Counted from the first letter of the stretch, positions 31,136 through 41,829 are shown. The stretch: 47,412 bases of DNA from Chloroflexota bacterium (GCA_016210545.1 JACQTY010000246.1:1-47412); one strand, 5' to 3'. The notes: generated by a model from the letters alone, not told the origin. Translations and numbers: made by a program.

Positions 31136-34100
31136 TCAGCCCCCGGGTCGGACTTGCCGTCGCCCGACTTGTTGTGGCAACCCAGAGACCCCCGGCGCAA
31201 TGAAGCGGCTCACCGCCGCATCGACCTTCGCCCCTTCGCGCCCGGTGAGGACTTCAACAAAAGCCTCCACCAACTCAGGATCGAACTGAGTTCCCGCGCA
31301 GCTTCTCAACTCTGCCACGGCCTCCGCCTGTGTCAGGATACCATTGCGATAGGAGCGCACGGTGGTCATAGTATCGTAGGCATCGATTATGGCGATGATT
31401 CGCGCCTCTAAAGGGATGTCCTTACCCCTGGTCCCCGAGGGATACCCTGTGCCGTCAAAACGCTCGTGGTGATGCAATATGGCCGGAAGGATAGGCGCCA
31501 GTTGCGGGATTCTTTCGACGATCCTGACTCCATGTTCAGGGTGCTTCTTCACCTCCTGCCACTCCGCACTGGTCAGGTCCTTGACCTTTCTCAGCACATC
31601 ATCGGAGACGCTAAGCTTGCCGACATCGTGCAACAGGGCGGCGGAACTGAGGTTATCTACCCGCTTCGGAGGCAGCCCGAGGGCGTAGCCCAACGAAACA
31701 CATAAAGCAGCTACCCTTCCGGAGTGACCGAACGTGTTGTGGTCCCGAGCATCAACTGCGGCGGCCAGAGCATACACGCTATTCAATCTGAACGCCTCCC
31801 ATTCCCGGTCTGCGGGCCTCCCCAGATCGGAGGCCCTCTGGATGCAATTGCCGCCGAGTTGCTTGGCCCGGAAAAGGGCCACGTCGGCCATCATGACCAG
31901 TTCCTGGCTGCTGACAGCGTCCGCGGGGAACGTCGCTACCCCGGCGCTCATGCCCGACCTCAAGCTGAACCTCGCCGTCTCTTCGCCGACGACGGTCTCC
32001 ACCAATAACAGGATGCGCTGCACGGTGGTTTCCGCCCCATCATAGCCTGTCCCCGGAAGGATCAACGCAAATTCATCTCCGCCATAGCGAAAAGCAGTGT
32101 CATATTCCTTCAGCCCTTCGCGCACCACGCGGGCTACTTCTTTGAGTACCTTGTCGCCGGCCAGGTGACCCAGGCAGTCATTTACCTTCTTGAAACTGTC
32201 CACATCCAGTATCACCAACGAGAATGACTGAGATTGCCGATGCGCCCTGACAACTTCCTGCTCCAGGCGTTCCCGGAAATGGCGGTGATTGAACAGCCCG
32301 GTCAAGTAGTCAGTGACCGCCTTGTTTTCCGCGATTATTCTACCTGCGGCCGTGCCTAACTGCAAAGCCGCCGACTCGAGCACCTGGATTGTCTCCCAGG
32401 GGACCGTGTTCTCCCGGGAGTCAGCCACGTGAATCAGTCCACGGACACGCTGTCCAATTCTAATAGGCACTAGCGCCACGGACTCATGTTCAAAACGGCT
32501 GCACACTCCCAGCGCCCTTCCGTTCCCCATCTTAGAAATAGCGGCCAGCAGGTGCGTCGTGCTGTTTGAATAGAAAGAGCCGCCTGGCGTGTAGAATGGA
32601 AGGCTCTTGTCGGTCGTTCCCCGGATGACGTTGGCGCACATGCACTGGTCGGTCTTGACGCACCGCGCGCTCTCCGTTTCAATAAAGGCCTTGCTCGACC
32701 CACAGTAAGCCTCCTGCAGGTCACTGCCTTCCTCGTCAAATATTCGAATCCCCACGGCGGCGCAGCCAGTGAACGCCTTGACCTCCACAGCAAAGTCTTT
32801 CAGTAAGGGCGCAACCTCGGTGTGAGCGTTGGCTATCTCCAGTAGACTGTGCGAGACGCGAATTGCACTCTCAACTCGAACGCGCTCTGACACATCCCTC
32901 AAGAGCAGTCCGGTCATGCAGCTCCCCGAGGCTGATTCAATAGGGAAGGCGGTTACGTCGAGGTCGGTCCTGGGCCACCCTGGCAGTTCGATGGCCCCCC
33001 TCGCGGGCCGCTCGGAAGCCTGCCGAACGATTCCCTCAAGCATGGCGCCGGCCTTTGAAGCAGTCTCCCCAGCAATCGAATATGCAGGCGCAACGTCCGT
33101 ATCAATGCAGGTAATGTGTCGCCCCACCACGTCATGTTCACTGCGCCGCAGGAAACGGCACGCGGACGGATTCACCCATTGGATGAAGCCATCGGGTCCG
33201 ACTACGAGGAGAGCATCATCCATGCTCTTGAATATCTGCTCCGTATACTCTTTGGCCGCCAGCAGTTCTGCCTTCGAACCACGAAGGGCAGCGACCATGG
33301 CGTTAAACGAAGTCGCCAGCCTCCCTATCTCGTCCTTCGAACCCACCTCGACGTCGATATTCAGATTTCCCTTCGTAACCAGATCTGCGGCGGCGCTCAG
33401 ACGCGACACCGGCCGCGAGATGCTTCGCCATATGAGAAACCCCAGGACCACAGATAATATCAGGGCCAGTGTTGTAACTCCCAGGACCACCTCATCGAGG
33501 TCGGCGGCTATCTTCCTGGCGTTCACCCCGGGCGCGGCCTCCTGCGCTATCTGGAACTCGGTCAACCGTAGACCATCCCCGGCGATTCCGCTGGCAACGC
33601 TGGCGAAGGCTGCCATGTGGTCTCTGTGCGCAGCCACGTCCCACGTGCCGTTTCTCGTCTCCCGGTCGTAGTCCTGAAGCAATGATGCAGCGATAGCGTA
33701 AGATTGGGCAACTCCGGCCGTGACGTTCCCGAGAAGGGCCTTTCCCTCCGGCGTCGTCATTCTCTCGCTAAGGATAGCGATTTGCTCCTGAAGCGCGTCG
33801 TACCTTCTGAAGAACCTGTCCCTGTCGGCCCTGTCTTCCAGAAGCAAGAAAAGGTCCAGGTGGGCGTGCGCCCTTCGAGCATAGCTGGTTACGTTCGTAG
33901 CCGCAGCAATTGTCGCCTGCTGGTTCAGTCGAGCAAGCTTCGTCCCGCTTTCACGCAGAGCAGCGCCGGCGACACACAACGCCCGTAACGTCTCAGCCGA
34001 CCTCCGTGGAGAAAAGCCCTGGCCTCTGCTCGAGGAGAGGTCATACTCCTCCATGAGCCGTGAGGCCGCAGATGACAATCGTTGCAGGGCCGCCTCGCCT

Positions 34101-34423
34101 TCATCGAGAATGGCCATCGCTTCTGCTCCTTCAAGGCTCTGTCTCAAGGTGGAGACGCGACGACGCAGCGACTCCTCCGAGACGTAGAACTGCGACCGGT
34201 GCACCGGATCCCCTGCCATGAGAAAAGCGAGGACCTGGCTTTCAGCTTCCCCGGCTTCGTTGCTCAGGCGCGTAGCCTCCATGACAATAGCCCGGAAGCG
34301 TTCTTCGCCTCCCTCAAAAGACTTAACTATCCTGTGATTGGCGACCGTGGCAATAACTCCAAGTGAAGCAAGGAGGAAAGACAGCCCGGCAAAAGCTGCC
34401 CACAACTTATGCTGTGTCTTCAT
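31136..34423 (-). CDS. Membrane sensor with HAMP-PAS-GAF-GGDEF-HD-GYP domains
   Basis: 1095 aa from the ATG at 34423 (GGAGGGGG upstream); the longer frame to 34495 adds nothing. Order: TM1 (about 9-30), a long helical outer sensor, TM2 (about 310-330), HAMP (331-385), PAS (from ~395), GAF (about 515-675, with a CVKTDQCMC cluster), GGDEF (from ~700; YGGDEF intact near 780) and HD-GYP (LLHDVGKL near 930, HERFDGTGYP near 988). GGDEF domains make cyclic di-GMP and HD-GYP domains hydrolyse it; both look competent here. Loose Gly-rich tail. A single-gene unit running away from rpoD's terminator. Confidence 0.9.
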   Translation of the reverse strand: MKTQHKLWAAFAGLSFLLASLGVIATVANHRIVKSFEGGEERFRAIVMEATRLSNEAGEAESQVLAFLMAGDPVHRSQFYVSEESLRRRVSTLRQSLEGAEAMAILDEGEAALQRLSSAASRLMEEYDLSSSRGQGFSPRRSAETLRALCVAGAALRESGTKLARLNQQATIAAATNVTSYARRAHAHLDLFLLLEDRADRDRFFRRYDALQEQIAILSERMTTPEGKALLGNVTAGVAQSYAIAASLLQDYDRETRNGTWDVAAHRDHMAAFASVASGIAGDGLRLTEFQIAQEAAPGVNARKIAADLDEVVLGVTTLALILSVVLGFLIWRSISRPVSRLSAAADLVTKGNLNIDVEVGSKDEIGRLATSFNAMVAALRGSKAELLAAKEYTEQIFKSMDDALLVVGPDGFIQWVNPSACRFLRRSEHDVVGRHITCIDTDVAPAYSIAGETASKAGAMLEGIVRQASERPARGAIELPGWPRTDLDVTAFPIESASGSCMTGLLLRDVSERVRVESAIRVSHSLLEIANAHTEVAPLLKDFAVEVKAFTGCAAVGIRIFDEEGSDLQEAYCGSSKAFIETESARCVKTDQCMCANVIRGTTDKSLPFYTPGGSFYSNSTTHLLAAISKMGNGRALGVCSRFEHESVALVPIRIGQRVRGLIHVADSRENTVPWETIQVLESAALQLGTAAGRIIAENKAVTDYLTGLFNHRHFRERLEQEVVRAHRQSQSFSLVILDVDSFKKVNDCLGHLAGDKVLKEVARVVREGLKEYDTAFRYGGDEFALILPGTGYDGAETTVQRILLLVETVVGEETARFSLRSGMSAGVATFPADAVSSQELVMMADVALFRAKQLGGNCIQRASDLGRPADREWEAFRLNSVYALAAAVDARDHNTFGHSGRVAALCVSLGYALGLPPKRVDNLSSAALLHDVGKLSVSDDVLRKVKDLTSAEWQEVKKHPEHGVRIVERIPQLAPILPAILHHHERFDGTGYPSGTRGKDIPLEARIIAIIDAYDTMTTVRSYRNGILTQAEAVAELRSCAGTQFDPELVEAFVEVLTGREGAKVDAAVSRFIAPGVSGLPQQVGRRQVRPGG

Positions 34424-34661
34424 GGACGCACCCCCTCCCCGCCCCGCGCCCCACGCCGGCGGCGGGTCATGGCAAAAGACATACCACAAGAGCACCCCGA
34501 TTGCATGTTGTCAGAGGCAGTCGACAGTGACATGCTACTCGTCATCCGTTGAGCCGAGAAGCGCAACTCAGCATAAACTAAACTTACAGAAAGCCGACCA
34601 GCCTGTCGAGAGGGGCAACACCCATTTCCGAGCCAACTTTCCCCGGCCAACCGACAAAAGA
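34424..34661. other. Gap between the GGDEF/HD-GYP gene and the rpoD terminator
   Basis: The interval 34424-34780 holds no gene. Its right part carries the rpoD terminator (34662-34701). I see no clear promoter for the sensor gene in the left part, only a G-rich leader just before its start. Confidence 0.4.
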
Positions 34662-34701
34662 AAGGCCGCCTGGCCCTTCACATGAAGGGCCAGGCGGCCT
34701 T
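34662..34701 (-). terminator. Strong terminator after rpoD
   Basis: A 19-bp perfect stem: the arm starting AAGGCCGCCTGGCCC (34662-34680), loop CA, and its complement (34683-34701). On the minus strand it is followed by TTTCTTTTGT. It lies 80 nt beyond the rpoD stop and would end the ppsA-dgt-dnaG-rpoD transcript. Confidence 0.85.
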
Positions 34702-34780
34702 CTATTCTCGAAACAGCCAAACTCCCCAGCCACCGGGCATCCTGCCCTGACCGCCGGCACAGCCGGCGTGTCCCTGCTGC

Positions 34781-36361
34781 CTACTCCAGGTAGTCTTTCA
34801 GTCGACGGCTGCGACTGGGATGACGCAGCTTGCGCAGAGCCTTGGCCTCGATCTGCCGTATACGCTCCCGGGTTACGTTGAACTCCTTACCCACCTCTTC
34901 CAGGGTACGGCTCCGGCCGTCCTCCAGGCCAAAACGCAGCCGCAGGACCTTGCGTTCACGGTCGTTGAGGGTGGCCAGGACCTCGTCTATCTGCTCCTTG
35001 AGAAGTTGGAAAGAAGCTGAGTCCGAGGGAGCCGGGGCGCTCCGGTCCTCGATGAAGTCCCCTAGATGGCTATCCTCTTCCTCGCCTATCGGCGTCTCCA
35101 GCGACACCGGCTCCATAGACACCTTGAGGATCTCGCGCACCTTCTCCACGGGGATCTCCATGCCCTGTCCCAGTTCTTCGTTGGTAGGTTCCCGCCCATG
35201 TTCCTGGATCAGGCGCCGGCTGACCCTTAGGAGCTTGTTTATGGTCTCCACCATATGCACAGGGATGCGAATAGTCCGCGCCTGGTCAGCTATGGCCCGC
35301 GTGATAGCTTGCCGGATCCACCACGTGGCATAAGTGCTGAACTTGTAGCCCTTGCGGTATTCGAACTTCTCCACAGCCCGGATCAGTCCGATGTTCCCCT
35401 CCTGGACCAAGTCCAGCAGAGACATCCCGCGCCCCATGTATTTCTTAGCGACGCTGACCACCAGCCGCAGGTTCGCTTCGATGAGGTGCCGTTCCGCCTT
35501 GTCGGCCTCTCGTTCAATACGCGAGATATAGCTTTCCCAGGTGTGGTCCAGTGACTGGACCACAGACTCTATCTTCGCCTTTGTCTCAGGATTCTCGGTG
35601 GAGGCGGGGATAGTCCCGATAGCCGTGAGTAATTCGGGGCCGAGGATGCGGCTGGTCATCGACAACCGCAGAAGGCCGTGCTCTACCTCGGACGAGGCTT
35701 TGTCGGTCCCTGAAGCAATGGTCTCTACCATCTCCCGGTTCAACTCACCATCTATGGACTGGCGTACTTTGGTGTCAACCAGGACCCCCACCAGGCTTCT
35801 GTGATGAGGCAGTTTAAGATGTTTTTGCAGCGGTCGTACGAGATAGGTATACTGCACGAGCTCTTCAAAGACTCTCGTCGCCAGCTCTGTAAGATACGGC
35901 GGACGGCCATGCTCCTGGAAACTCTTGTCCTTAAGAGCCTCCAGGTAGCGGCCCTCTTCCATTTTCTTGGCCAGCTCCTTTTCCTCGGCCGCCGACAGAA
36001 GATGTACCCGCCCTATCTCCCTTAAATAGAGCCGGACCGGATCGTCTATAGCCTCTTGCTCTTCGATCTCAGGCTCGGCCTCCATCTCGGCCTCGGCCTC
36101 AGCCTCCAGTTTTTGTATCTCCGCCCATTCCTCAGGAGGTAATGTCTCCATGTCGCCGGAAACCCCTTTGTCACCATCAGCATCCACGTCGGCGGCCACC
36201 AGGGGAGGGAAGAGTTCGCTCAGGGGCCCTTCCACCCGGGCAACGGAGTCCGGCGGCGAATCCGATATGTCTTCGGGGCCTAGCTCCGCTGCTCCGCGCT
36301 TCCTGCGGGGTGATAGCTCCATTATTGGTTCTATGTTCTCAGGGTCCATTATTGGGTTCAT
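34781..36361 (-). CDS. rpoD: Primary sigma factor RpoD (SigA)
   Basis: 526 aa, sigma-70 group 1. Region 1.2 ([21 protein letters not shown]), region 2 ([60 protein letters not shown]), region 3 and region 4.2 ([33 protein letters not shown]) are all present. A long acidic N-terminal arm rich in Glu/Ala (about 70-105) precedes them. It lies 6 nt downstream of dnaG, the common dnaG-rpoD pairing. Very confident. Confidence 0.97.
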   Translation of the reverse strand: MNPIMDPENIEPIMELSPRRKRGAAELGPEDISDSPPDSVARVEGPLSELFPPLVAADVDADGDKGVSGDMETLPPEEWAEIQKLEAEAEAEMEAEPEIEEQEAIDDPVRLYLREIGRVHLLSAAEEKELAKKMEEGRYLEALKDKSFQEHGRPPYLTELATRVFEELVQYTYLVRPLQKHLKLPHHRSLVGVLVDTKVRQSIDGELNREMVETIASGTDKASSEVEHGLLRLSMTSRILGPELLTAIGTIPASTENPETKAKIESVVQSLDHTWESYISRIEREADKAERHLIEANLRLVVSVAKKYMGRGMSLLDLVQEGNIGLIRAVEKFEYRKGYKFSTYATWWIRQAITRAIADQARTIRIPVHMVETINKLLRVSRRLIQEHGREPTNEELGQGMEIPVEKVREILKVSMEPVSLETPIGEEEDSHLGDFIEDRSAPAPSDSASFQLLKEQIDEVLATLNDRERKVLRLRFGLEDGRSRTLEEVGKEFNVTRERIRQIEAKALRKLRHPSRSRRLKDYLE

Positions 36362-36367
36362 ATTGTT

Positions 36368-38212
36368 TTACTCTCCAAGGCCAACCTTGCGCTGTCGCTG
36401 CTTGAATATCTTCTGCATTTCCTCGGCTGGTTCCAGATTCTGCTTAAGATGTTCGAGCCCCGGCGTTGCCGCCTCTTTGGCCCTCCACGCCCGCCGTATG
36501 GCGATCTCTCTCAGACGATTGATTACCCGTCCCAACTCAAGCTGCCGTCGGTCTCCCGCTGCCGGAGGCAGGGGCCAGGCCCGCAAGGACTCGACCTGCC
36601 TGTGTAGTAGTGGGTCCAACTCGGCAAGAATGTCCTCGCTGCCATCGCCGATGACCCGCCACACCCTGAATATCTCCCGGCACTGGCTGCTCTCGAAACA
36701 GTCCGGTGACATGCTCACCGCCAGGTCCCGAAGCTCAGGGCATTGCAGAAGCAAGGCCAGACAGTAAAGCTCCGTCCCGGACTCACGGGAAATCACCAAC
36801 GGGCTCTCTTGCTCATCGGCGTTCCGGGACCTGGGCAGAGAAATCGCAGGGCGAACACTTCCCGCGGCCGCCTTCTTCAGACTTTGGGCCAGCACCGGCT
36901 CTTCTATTCCAAGCAGTCTGGCAAGTCTCTGCAGGTAGTGGGCCTGACGCACCGGGTCCTTGATCTCCGCCAGAAAGGGAAGCATCTCCTGGGCCGCCTG
37001 AGATTTCCCCGATGCCTGGCTCACATCGTGGCGTGCGGACACGGCATCCATAACAAACTCAACCAGAGGACGGGCGTTGTCTATCAGCCGCTGCCACTCC
37101 GATGAGTCATCCCGAATGACTTCATCCGGGTCTCTCCCGCCGGACGGCACCAGCACTCGGACCTCGGCATCCAGGACCGTCTCATATCTAACTATTCCCC
37201 TGGGCAGGACAAGAGGTACAACCTTTTCCTCCCTGGCCCTGGTTACCGCGTCGTGAGCACGCATCGTTGCCTCGGCGCCGGCGGCGTCTGCATCAAGGGC
37301 CAGTATGATATTCTTTGAGTACTTCTTCAGATGTCCAACCTGCTTATCGGTCAGCGAGGTGCCCATCGACGCCACCACCTGCGCATAATTGTGCTGGTGC
37401 GCCATGAGCACATCCATGTACCCTTCAACTATTATAGCCTGATTCAGGCGCCGGATAGAAACCTTCGCCCTATCCAGGCCGTAAGACAGGCCTCCCTTAT
37501 CGAAAATCTCTGTCTGGGGGGTATTTATGTACTTTGGAAGAGAACTGTCCATGGCGCGCGCCCCGAAACCGCACACCCGCCCCTGAACATCTCGTATCGG
37601 GAAGATAAGCCGACCAGGGAAGCGGTCCCGCACCCCCCCACCCTCGACCTCATTTACAAGACCGGCGGTGATCACATCGGCCCGGGAATGACCGTTCTCC
37701 GCCAGACGGGCGAAAAGCCCCCCAGCAGCAGGATTGAACCCCAACTGGAAGTCCTCAATTGTTTTCTCATTGAGACCTCGCCCTTCCAGATAGCGCCGGG
37801 CGGCGCTGCCGCCCGGTGTATGCAGCAGTTGGCCTTGATAGAACTGGGCGGCGGCTTCGGCGGCCGCGTAGAGCTTCCCCAGTCGCTCGTCCGCAGCCTT
37901 GCTCTCCATGGTTTGCGAGGTCAGGGTCACTCCCGCTCTCCGGGCCAGAAGACGCAGCGCCTCGCCGAACTCCAGGTTATCCTTCTTCATTACGAAGGAA
38001 AAAACGTCTCCCCCGGTTCCGCAGGCGCCAAAGCAATGCCACGTCTGCCGATCGGGAGTAACAATGAAAGAAGGCGTCTTCTCCATATGGAACGGGCACA
38101 GGCCTTGCAGGTTGCGCCCGGCCTTCTTGAGATGGACGGACTCCGAGATCACGTCCACTATATCAATCTTTTGTCTGACATCGTCAACGACGCTCATCGG
38201 CCCATCACTCAC
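36368..38212 (-). CDS. dnaG: DNA primase DnaG
   Basis: 614 aa. DnaG makes RNA primers for replication. The CHC2-type zinc domain has ligands C39, H42, C60 and C64; the second pair is C-x3-C (CFGAC), one residue longer than the common CFGC. The catalytic core (ERGLNEKTIEDFQLGFNP variant and IIVEGYMDVLMAHQ, ILALDADAAG Toprim) and a C-terminal DnaB-binding-like helical domain follow. dgt lies 75 nt upstream, rpoD 6 nt downstream. Very confident. Confidence 0.96.
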   Translation of the reverse strand: MSDGPMSVVDDVRQKIDIVDVISESVHLKKAGRNLQGLCPFHMEKTPSFIVTPDRQTWHCFGACGTGGDVFSFVMKKDNLEFGEALRLLARRAGVTLTSQTMESKAADERLGKLYAAAEAAAQFYQGQLLHTPGGSAARRYLEGRGLNEKTIEDFQLGFNPAAGGLFARLAENGHSRADVITAGLVNEVEGGGVRDRFPGRLIFPIRDVQGRVCGFGARAMDSSLPKYINTPQTEIFDKGGLSYGLDRAKVSIRRLNQAIIVEGYMDVLMAHQHNYAQVVASMGTSLTDKQVGHLKKYSKNIILALDADAAGAEATMRAHDAVTRAREEKVVPLVLPRGIVRYETVLDAEVRVLVPSGGRDPDEVIRDDSSEWQRLIDNARPLVEFVMDAVSARHDVSQASGKSQAAQEMLPFLAEIKDPVRQAHYLQRLARLLGIEEPVLAQSLKKAAAGSVRPAISLPRSRNADEQESPLVISRESGTELYCLALLLQCPELRDLAVSMSPDCFESSQCREIFRVWRVIGDGSEDILAELDPLLHRQVESLRAWPLPPAAGDRRQLELGRVINRLREIAIRRAWRAKEAATPGLEHLKQNLEPAEEMQKIFKQRQRKVGLGE

Positions 38213-38287
38213 GCTTCTTCCTGGCTAAAGCATTATATCACGGGGGTTCCACAGGGTGTACAACATGGGCCTTCTGAGGAGGGGGAG

Positions 38288-39406
38288 TTATCTGCCGGTG
38301 AAGCTGAGCGGCCCCATATACTGGCTGTCAACGCGGTTCTGGAGGTGACACTTGAACGGGCTCACCTCGGCGGCCACGCGGAACGCGTACTGGTCGGTCA
38401 TGCCAGCTATGAAGTCGACCACCCGTCGCTCCGCGGGTTCGTTACGTTCGGAGTACAGCGTGGCAGACAGGCTGGCTAAAGCCTCATCTGGATGGTGGAT
38501 GAAGTAACGGTAAAGGATACGGACTACCTCTCGCGCCTCCTCCGCCACATCCAGGGTAGAGCTCCAGCGATACACCCGCTCGAAAAGAAAGTCCCTGAGA
38601 CAATTGGCCGCCTCCAGTACCGGCGGGCTAAGGCTAATGCCCGGCCTGTCCGACGTAGAAACGGGCCCCCTTGCCGCCCAGGAGCTGTCCACGATATCGG
38701 TTATCAGCGTATTTATGCGTTCCGTGGTCGATCTGCCCAGCGTACTTACGGCCAGGCGAGGCAAGTCCCCTTCGCTGATAAGACCGGCACGTATGGCATC
38801 TGCCGTATCATGATTTATGTAAGCCACCGCGTCTGCCAGCTTGCAGACCTGCCCTTCCAAAGTACCCGACACGTCCGCCGGCTGCGCAGTGATCCCACTC
38901 CTGTCTTTGGAGTGATGTAAGATGCCTTCCCTCACCTCGTGGGTCAAATTCAGACCCTGGCCATCCCTTTCCAGGGAATCCACAACACGCAGGCTCTGCT
39001 CGCTATGTTCAAACCCGGGGGGATAAAGCTCACTCAGGACTTCTTCCCCTACGTGGCCGAACGGGGGATGCCCCAGGTCATGTCCCAGAGCTATGGCCTC
39101 AGTGAGGTCTTCGTTCAGCCTGAGGGCCCGCGAGATGGAACGGGCTATCTGGGACACTTCGAGGGTGTGGGTAAGGCGGGTAACGTAGTGGTCTCCCTGC
39201 GGGGCAATGAATACCTGCGTCTTATGTTTCAGGCGGCGGAACGCCTTGCAGTGGACTATCCGGTCCCTGTCCCGCTGGAAAGCGGTACGCATGGGACAGG
39301 GTCCTTCGGGACACAATCGACCGGCGGAGGAGCGGCAGCGGGCCGCATAGGGGGACAGGCGCTCCTCTTCGACTTCCAGTCCTTCACGGATTCCCTGGTG
39401 GATCAT
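38288..39406 (-). CDS. dgt: dGTPase-like HD-domain triphosphohydrolase
   Basis: 372 aa from the ATG at 39406; the longer frame upstream would run back through the end of ppsA and lacks family features. The HD motifs are HTLEVSQIARSISRAL and ALGHDLGHPPFGHVGEEVL, with the later HSKDRSG and DAVAYINHD typical of deoxyguanosinetriphosphate triphosphohydrolase-like proteins. The enzyme removes triphosphate from dNTPs and so adjusts dNTP pools. The ribosome site is weak. Sits between ppsA and dnaG. Confidence 0.9.
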   Translation of the reverse strand: MIHQGIREGLEVEEERLSPYAARCRSSAGRLCPEGPCPMRTAFQRDRDRIVHCKAFRRLKHKTQVFIAPQGDHYVTRLTHTLEVSQIARSISRALRLNEDLTEAIALGHDLGHPPFGHVGEEVLSELYPPGFEHSEQSLRVVDSLERDGQGLNLTHEVREGILHHSKDRSGITAQPADVSGTLEGQVCKLADAVAYINHDTADAIRAGLISEGDLPRLAVSTLGRSTTERINTLITDIVDSSWAARGPVSTSDRPGISLSPPVLEAANCLRDFLFERVYRWSSTLDVAEEAREVVRILYRYFIHHPDEALASLSATLYSERNEPAERRVVDFIAGMTDQYAFRVAAEVSPFKCHLQNRVDSQYMGPLSFTGR

Positions 39407-39435
39407 ATCTAGTTGTTCTCTGACTTCCGTCGTTG

Positions 39436-41745
39436 TTAACGGGCGATAACGGGCTGCGTGGAGCGGGCACTCAGCTTCTCTTCGGCAGTAGCCACGATCT
39501 GCCGGGTCTGGGCGATCATGTCCGGGCTTACCGACACCGAGGTTATGCCCCACTCCACCAGCTTTTCGGTTAGCTCCGGGTAAACAGAGGGAGCCTGGCC
39601 ACAAATAGAAGCGGTTATGCCGCGGCGGCGGCACGTCTTCACGGCAGTCTCCAGGGCCATCATCACCGCTTCGTTCCTCTCATCAAACTCCTCGGCCAGC
39701 CTGGCATTGTCCCGATCAATCCCCAGAATAAGCTGCGTAAGGTCGTTGCTGCCGATGGAGATACCATCGATGCCAACGTCGATGAATTTGTCCAGCAAGA
39801 AGATGTTGGACGGTATCTCCGTCATCATCCATAACTTGAAGTCGGGACCCTGGCGCAGGCCAACCGATTCCAGGACCGTTTTGGTCTTGGCAAGTTCTTT
39901 CACGGTCCTGACGAACGGAAGCATTACCCAGAGGTTGCGGTAGTACTGCCGTACGCGCTTGATGGCCTCCAGCTCCAACTGGAAGGTCTCCAACTCTTGA
40001 ATATAGCGGGAGCAACCGCGGTAGCCTAACATGGGATTGGCTTCCTCGCCCTCGTATTCCTTGCCCCCCTTGAGCTCCCGGTACTCGTTGGTCTTAAAAT
40101 CGGTGGTCCGGTAGACCACAGGACGCGGCTCGAATGCCCTCACGAAAGAGGTAATACCGCTGGCCAGCCTTTCGACGTACTCTTCACCGCGCTTTTGGGC
40201 CAGCATATAGCGGGGATGTTCTCCGATCCGGGCAATGATGAACTCTGCCCTGAGAAGCCCCACACCATCGGGCCCCAGCGCCGCCACCTTCTCCGCCAGT
40301 TCCGGTTCAGCCAGGTTCACATAGACCTTGGTGCGGGTCTTGATGCCTACCTGACACGCCACCGGCGCCTCGGCGGAAGCAGCTCTGGCCAACCGGCCCT
40401 CGTACACCTTGCCGCCTTTGCCGTCGACCGTTATTACCTGTCCCTCTTTGAGGATATGACTTCCGCTCTTGGTGCCGACTACGCACGGTATCCCCAGTTC
40501 CCGGCTCACTATGGCGGCGTGACAGGTGCGGCCGCCCTCGTCGGTGACAATAGCCGCGGCCCGCTTCATCGCCGGTACGAAATCGGGGGTGGTCATCTTG
40601 GCGACGAGAACGTCGCCGTGAAGCACCTTGTCCAGCTCTTCGGGGCTGAACAGGATCTTAACCGGGCCGCAACCGATTCCCGGGCTGGCAGCCGCTCCGG
40701 CAACGAGGCAAGATATGCCTTCTGCCACAACGACCTCTTCGGCTTCCTTGGCCTTTACGCTCGCCGTCAACGTAGTTATGGGGCGAGCCTGTACAATATA
40801 GAACTTGCCGCCTTCCTTGGCCCATTCAATGTCCTGGGGAAAACCGTATATTCCCTCAATCTTCTTGCCCCAACTGGACAGCGCCAGGATGTCCCTATCG
40901 GCCAGCTTGGGCCGGCTCTGCAACTGCGGCGGCACCGTTACCTTTATGTTGGACTCCAGACGGCCGAGACTGCGGACCGGGCTTTTCACCAACTGCCACT
41001 CCTGGCGGCCTATCTTCTTTTCTAGAATCCTTTGTTCGGCCTTGTCTATGACGAACAGGTCGGGCGTTACTTCGCCGGAAACGATCGCTTCTCCGAGACC
41101 CAGAATAGCCTCGACCACGATCTTGCTCTTGTCGCTGGTGATAGGCTCCACGGTGAGAATCACGCCCGAGGCATCGGACTGTACCATCCGCTGCACCGGA
41201 ACGGCAATTCCCACCTTGAAATGGTCGTAACCCTGTTGCTGTCTATAGAAGATGGCGCGCGGTTCAAAGAGCGACGCCCAGCAGTCCTGCACGGCCCTGA
41301 CCACCTCGGTCTCGCCCTGCACATTGAGAAAGGTGCGTTGCTGTCCAGCGAAAGAGGCGTCAGGGAGGTCCTCGGCAGTGGCGGAAGAGCGGACAGCGAC
41401 CAGACCTTTACCCATCTTGCGGTACGCCAGCACGATCTCCTGGCCTATCTCAGGCGGCAACGGCGCCTGGCTGATGAGGTCTTTGACCTGGGCGGCGATT
41501 ACTTGCAGATCCCGGCTGTTGCTCGGGTCCAGGCCCCGAAGCAACCGGCTGATCTCCTTTTTCACCCCCGATTTCTCAAGGAAATAGAAGTAAACGGGAG
41601 CGACAACTACGAAACCCGGAGGCACCGGTATCTGGTTCCTGGTCAGTTCCCCGAGATTGGCGCCCTTCCCGCCCACCATGGCGACGTCGTTCTTGCCGAC
41701 CTCGTGGAACCACACAACGACCTTTGAAAGTTCCGCCGTACTCAC
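39436..41745 (-). CDS. ppsA: Phosphoenolpyruvate synthase
   Basis: 769 aa. PEP synthase converts pyruvate plus ATP to PEP, AMP and phosphate. The N-terminal nucleotide-binding domain opens VVWFHEVGKNDVAMVGGKGANLGEL; the phosphorylated His lies in GGRTCHAAIVSRELGIPC (about residue 410); the C-terminal PEP-binding barrel holds EFDERNEAV and GQAPSVYPEL (SICGQAPS). GTG start at 41745 with AAGGAGG. dgt follows after 29 nt. A gluconeogenic entry point fits growth on small organic acids. Very confident. Confidence 0.95.
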   Translation of the reverse strand: MSTAELSKVVVWFHEVGKNDVAMVGGKGANLGELTRNQIPVPPGFVVVAPVYFYFLEKSGVKKEISRLLRGLDPSNSRDLQVIAAQVKDLISQAPLPPEIGQEIVLAYRKMGKGLVAVRSSATAEDLPDASFAGQQRTFLNVQGETEVVRAVQDCWASLFEPRAIFYRQQQGYDHFKVGIAVPVQRMVQSDASGVILTVEPITSDKSKIVVEAILGLGEAIVSGEVTPDLFVIDKAEQRILEKKIGRQEWQLVKSPVRSLGRLESNIKVTVPPQLQSRPKLADRDILALSSWGKKIEGIYGFPQDIEWAKEGGKFYIVQARPITTLTASVKAKEAEEVVVAEGISCLVAGAAASPGIGCGPVKILFSPEELDKVLHGDVLVAKMTTPDFVPAMKRAAAIVTDEGGRTCHAAIVSRELGIPCVVGTKSGSHILKEGQVITVDGKGGKVYEGRLARAASAEAPVACQVGIKTRTKVYVNLAEPELAEKVAALGPDGVGLLRAEFIIARIGEHPRYMLAQKRGEEYVERLASGITSFVRAFEPRPVVYRTTDFKTNEYRELKGGKEYEGEEANPMLGYRGCSRYIQELETFQLELEAIKRVRQYYRNLWVMLPFVRTVKELAKTKTVLESVGLRQGPDFKLWMMTEIPSNIFLLDKFIDVGIDGISIGSNDLTQLILGIDRDNARLAEEFDERNEAVMMALETAVKTCRRRGITASICGQAPSVYPELTEKLVEWGITSVSVSPDMIAQTRQIVATAEEKLSARSTQPVIAR

Positions 41746-41829
41746 CGCGCCTCCTTAAGGCTAATTAGTGTAGGCTGACTGCGGTCCATCGTTAACCATC
41801 GAGCGGCTCCACAGCTAAAGCGCGCGTAT

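Noticed and set aside
37331-38479. 382-codon open frame opposite dnaG and dgt
   Set aside because: Antisense shadow spanning two real genes.
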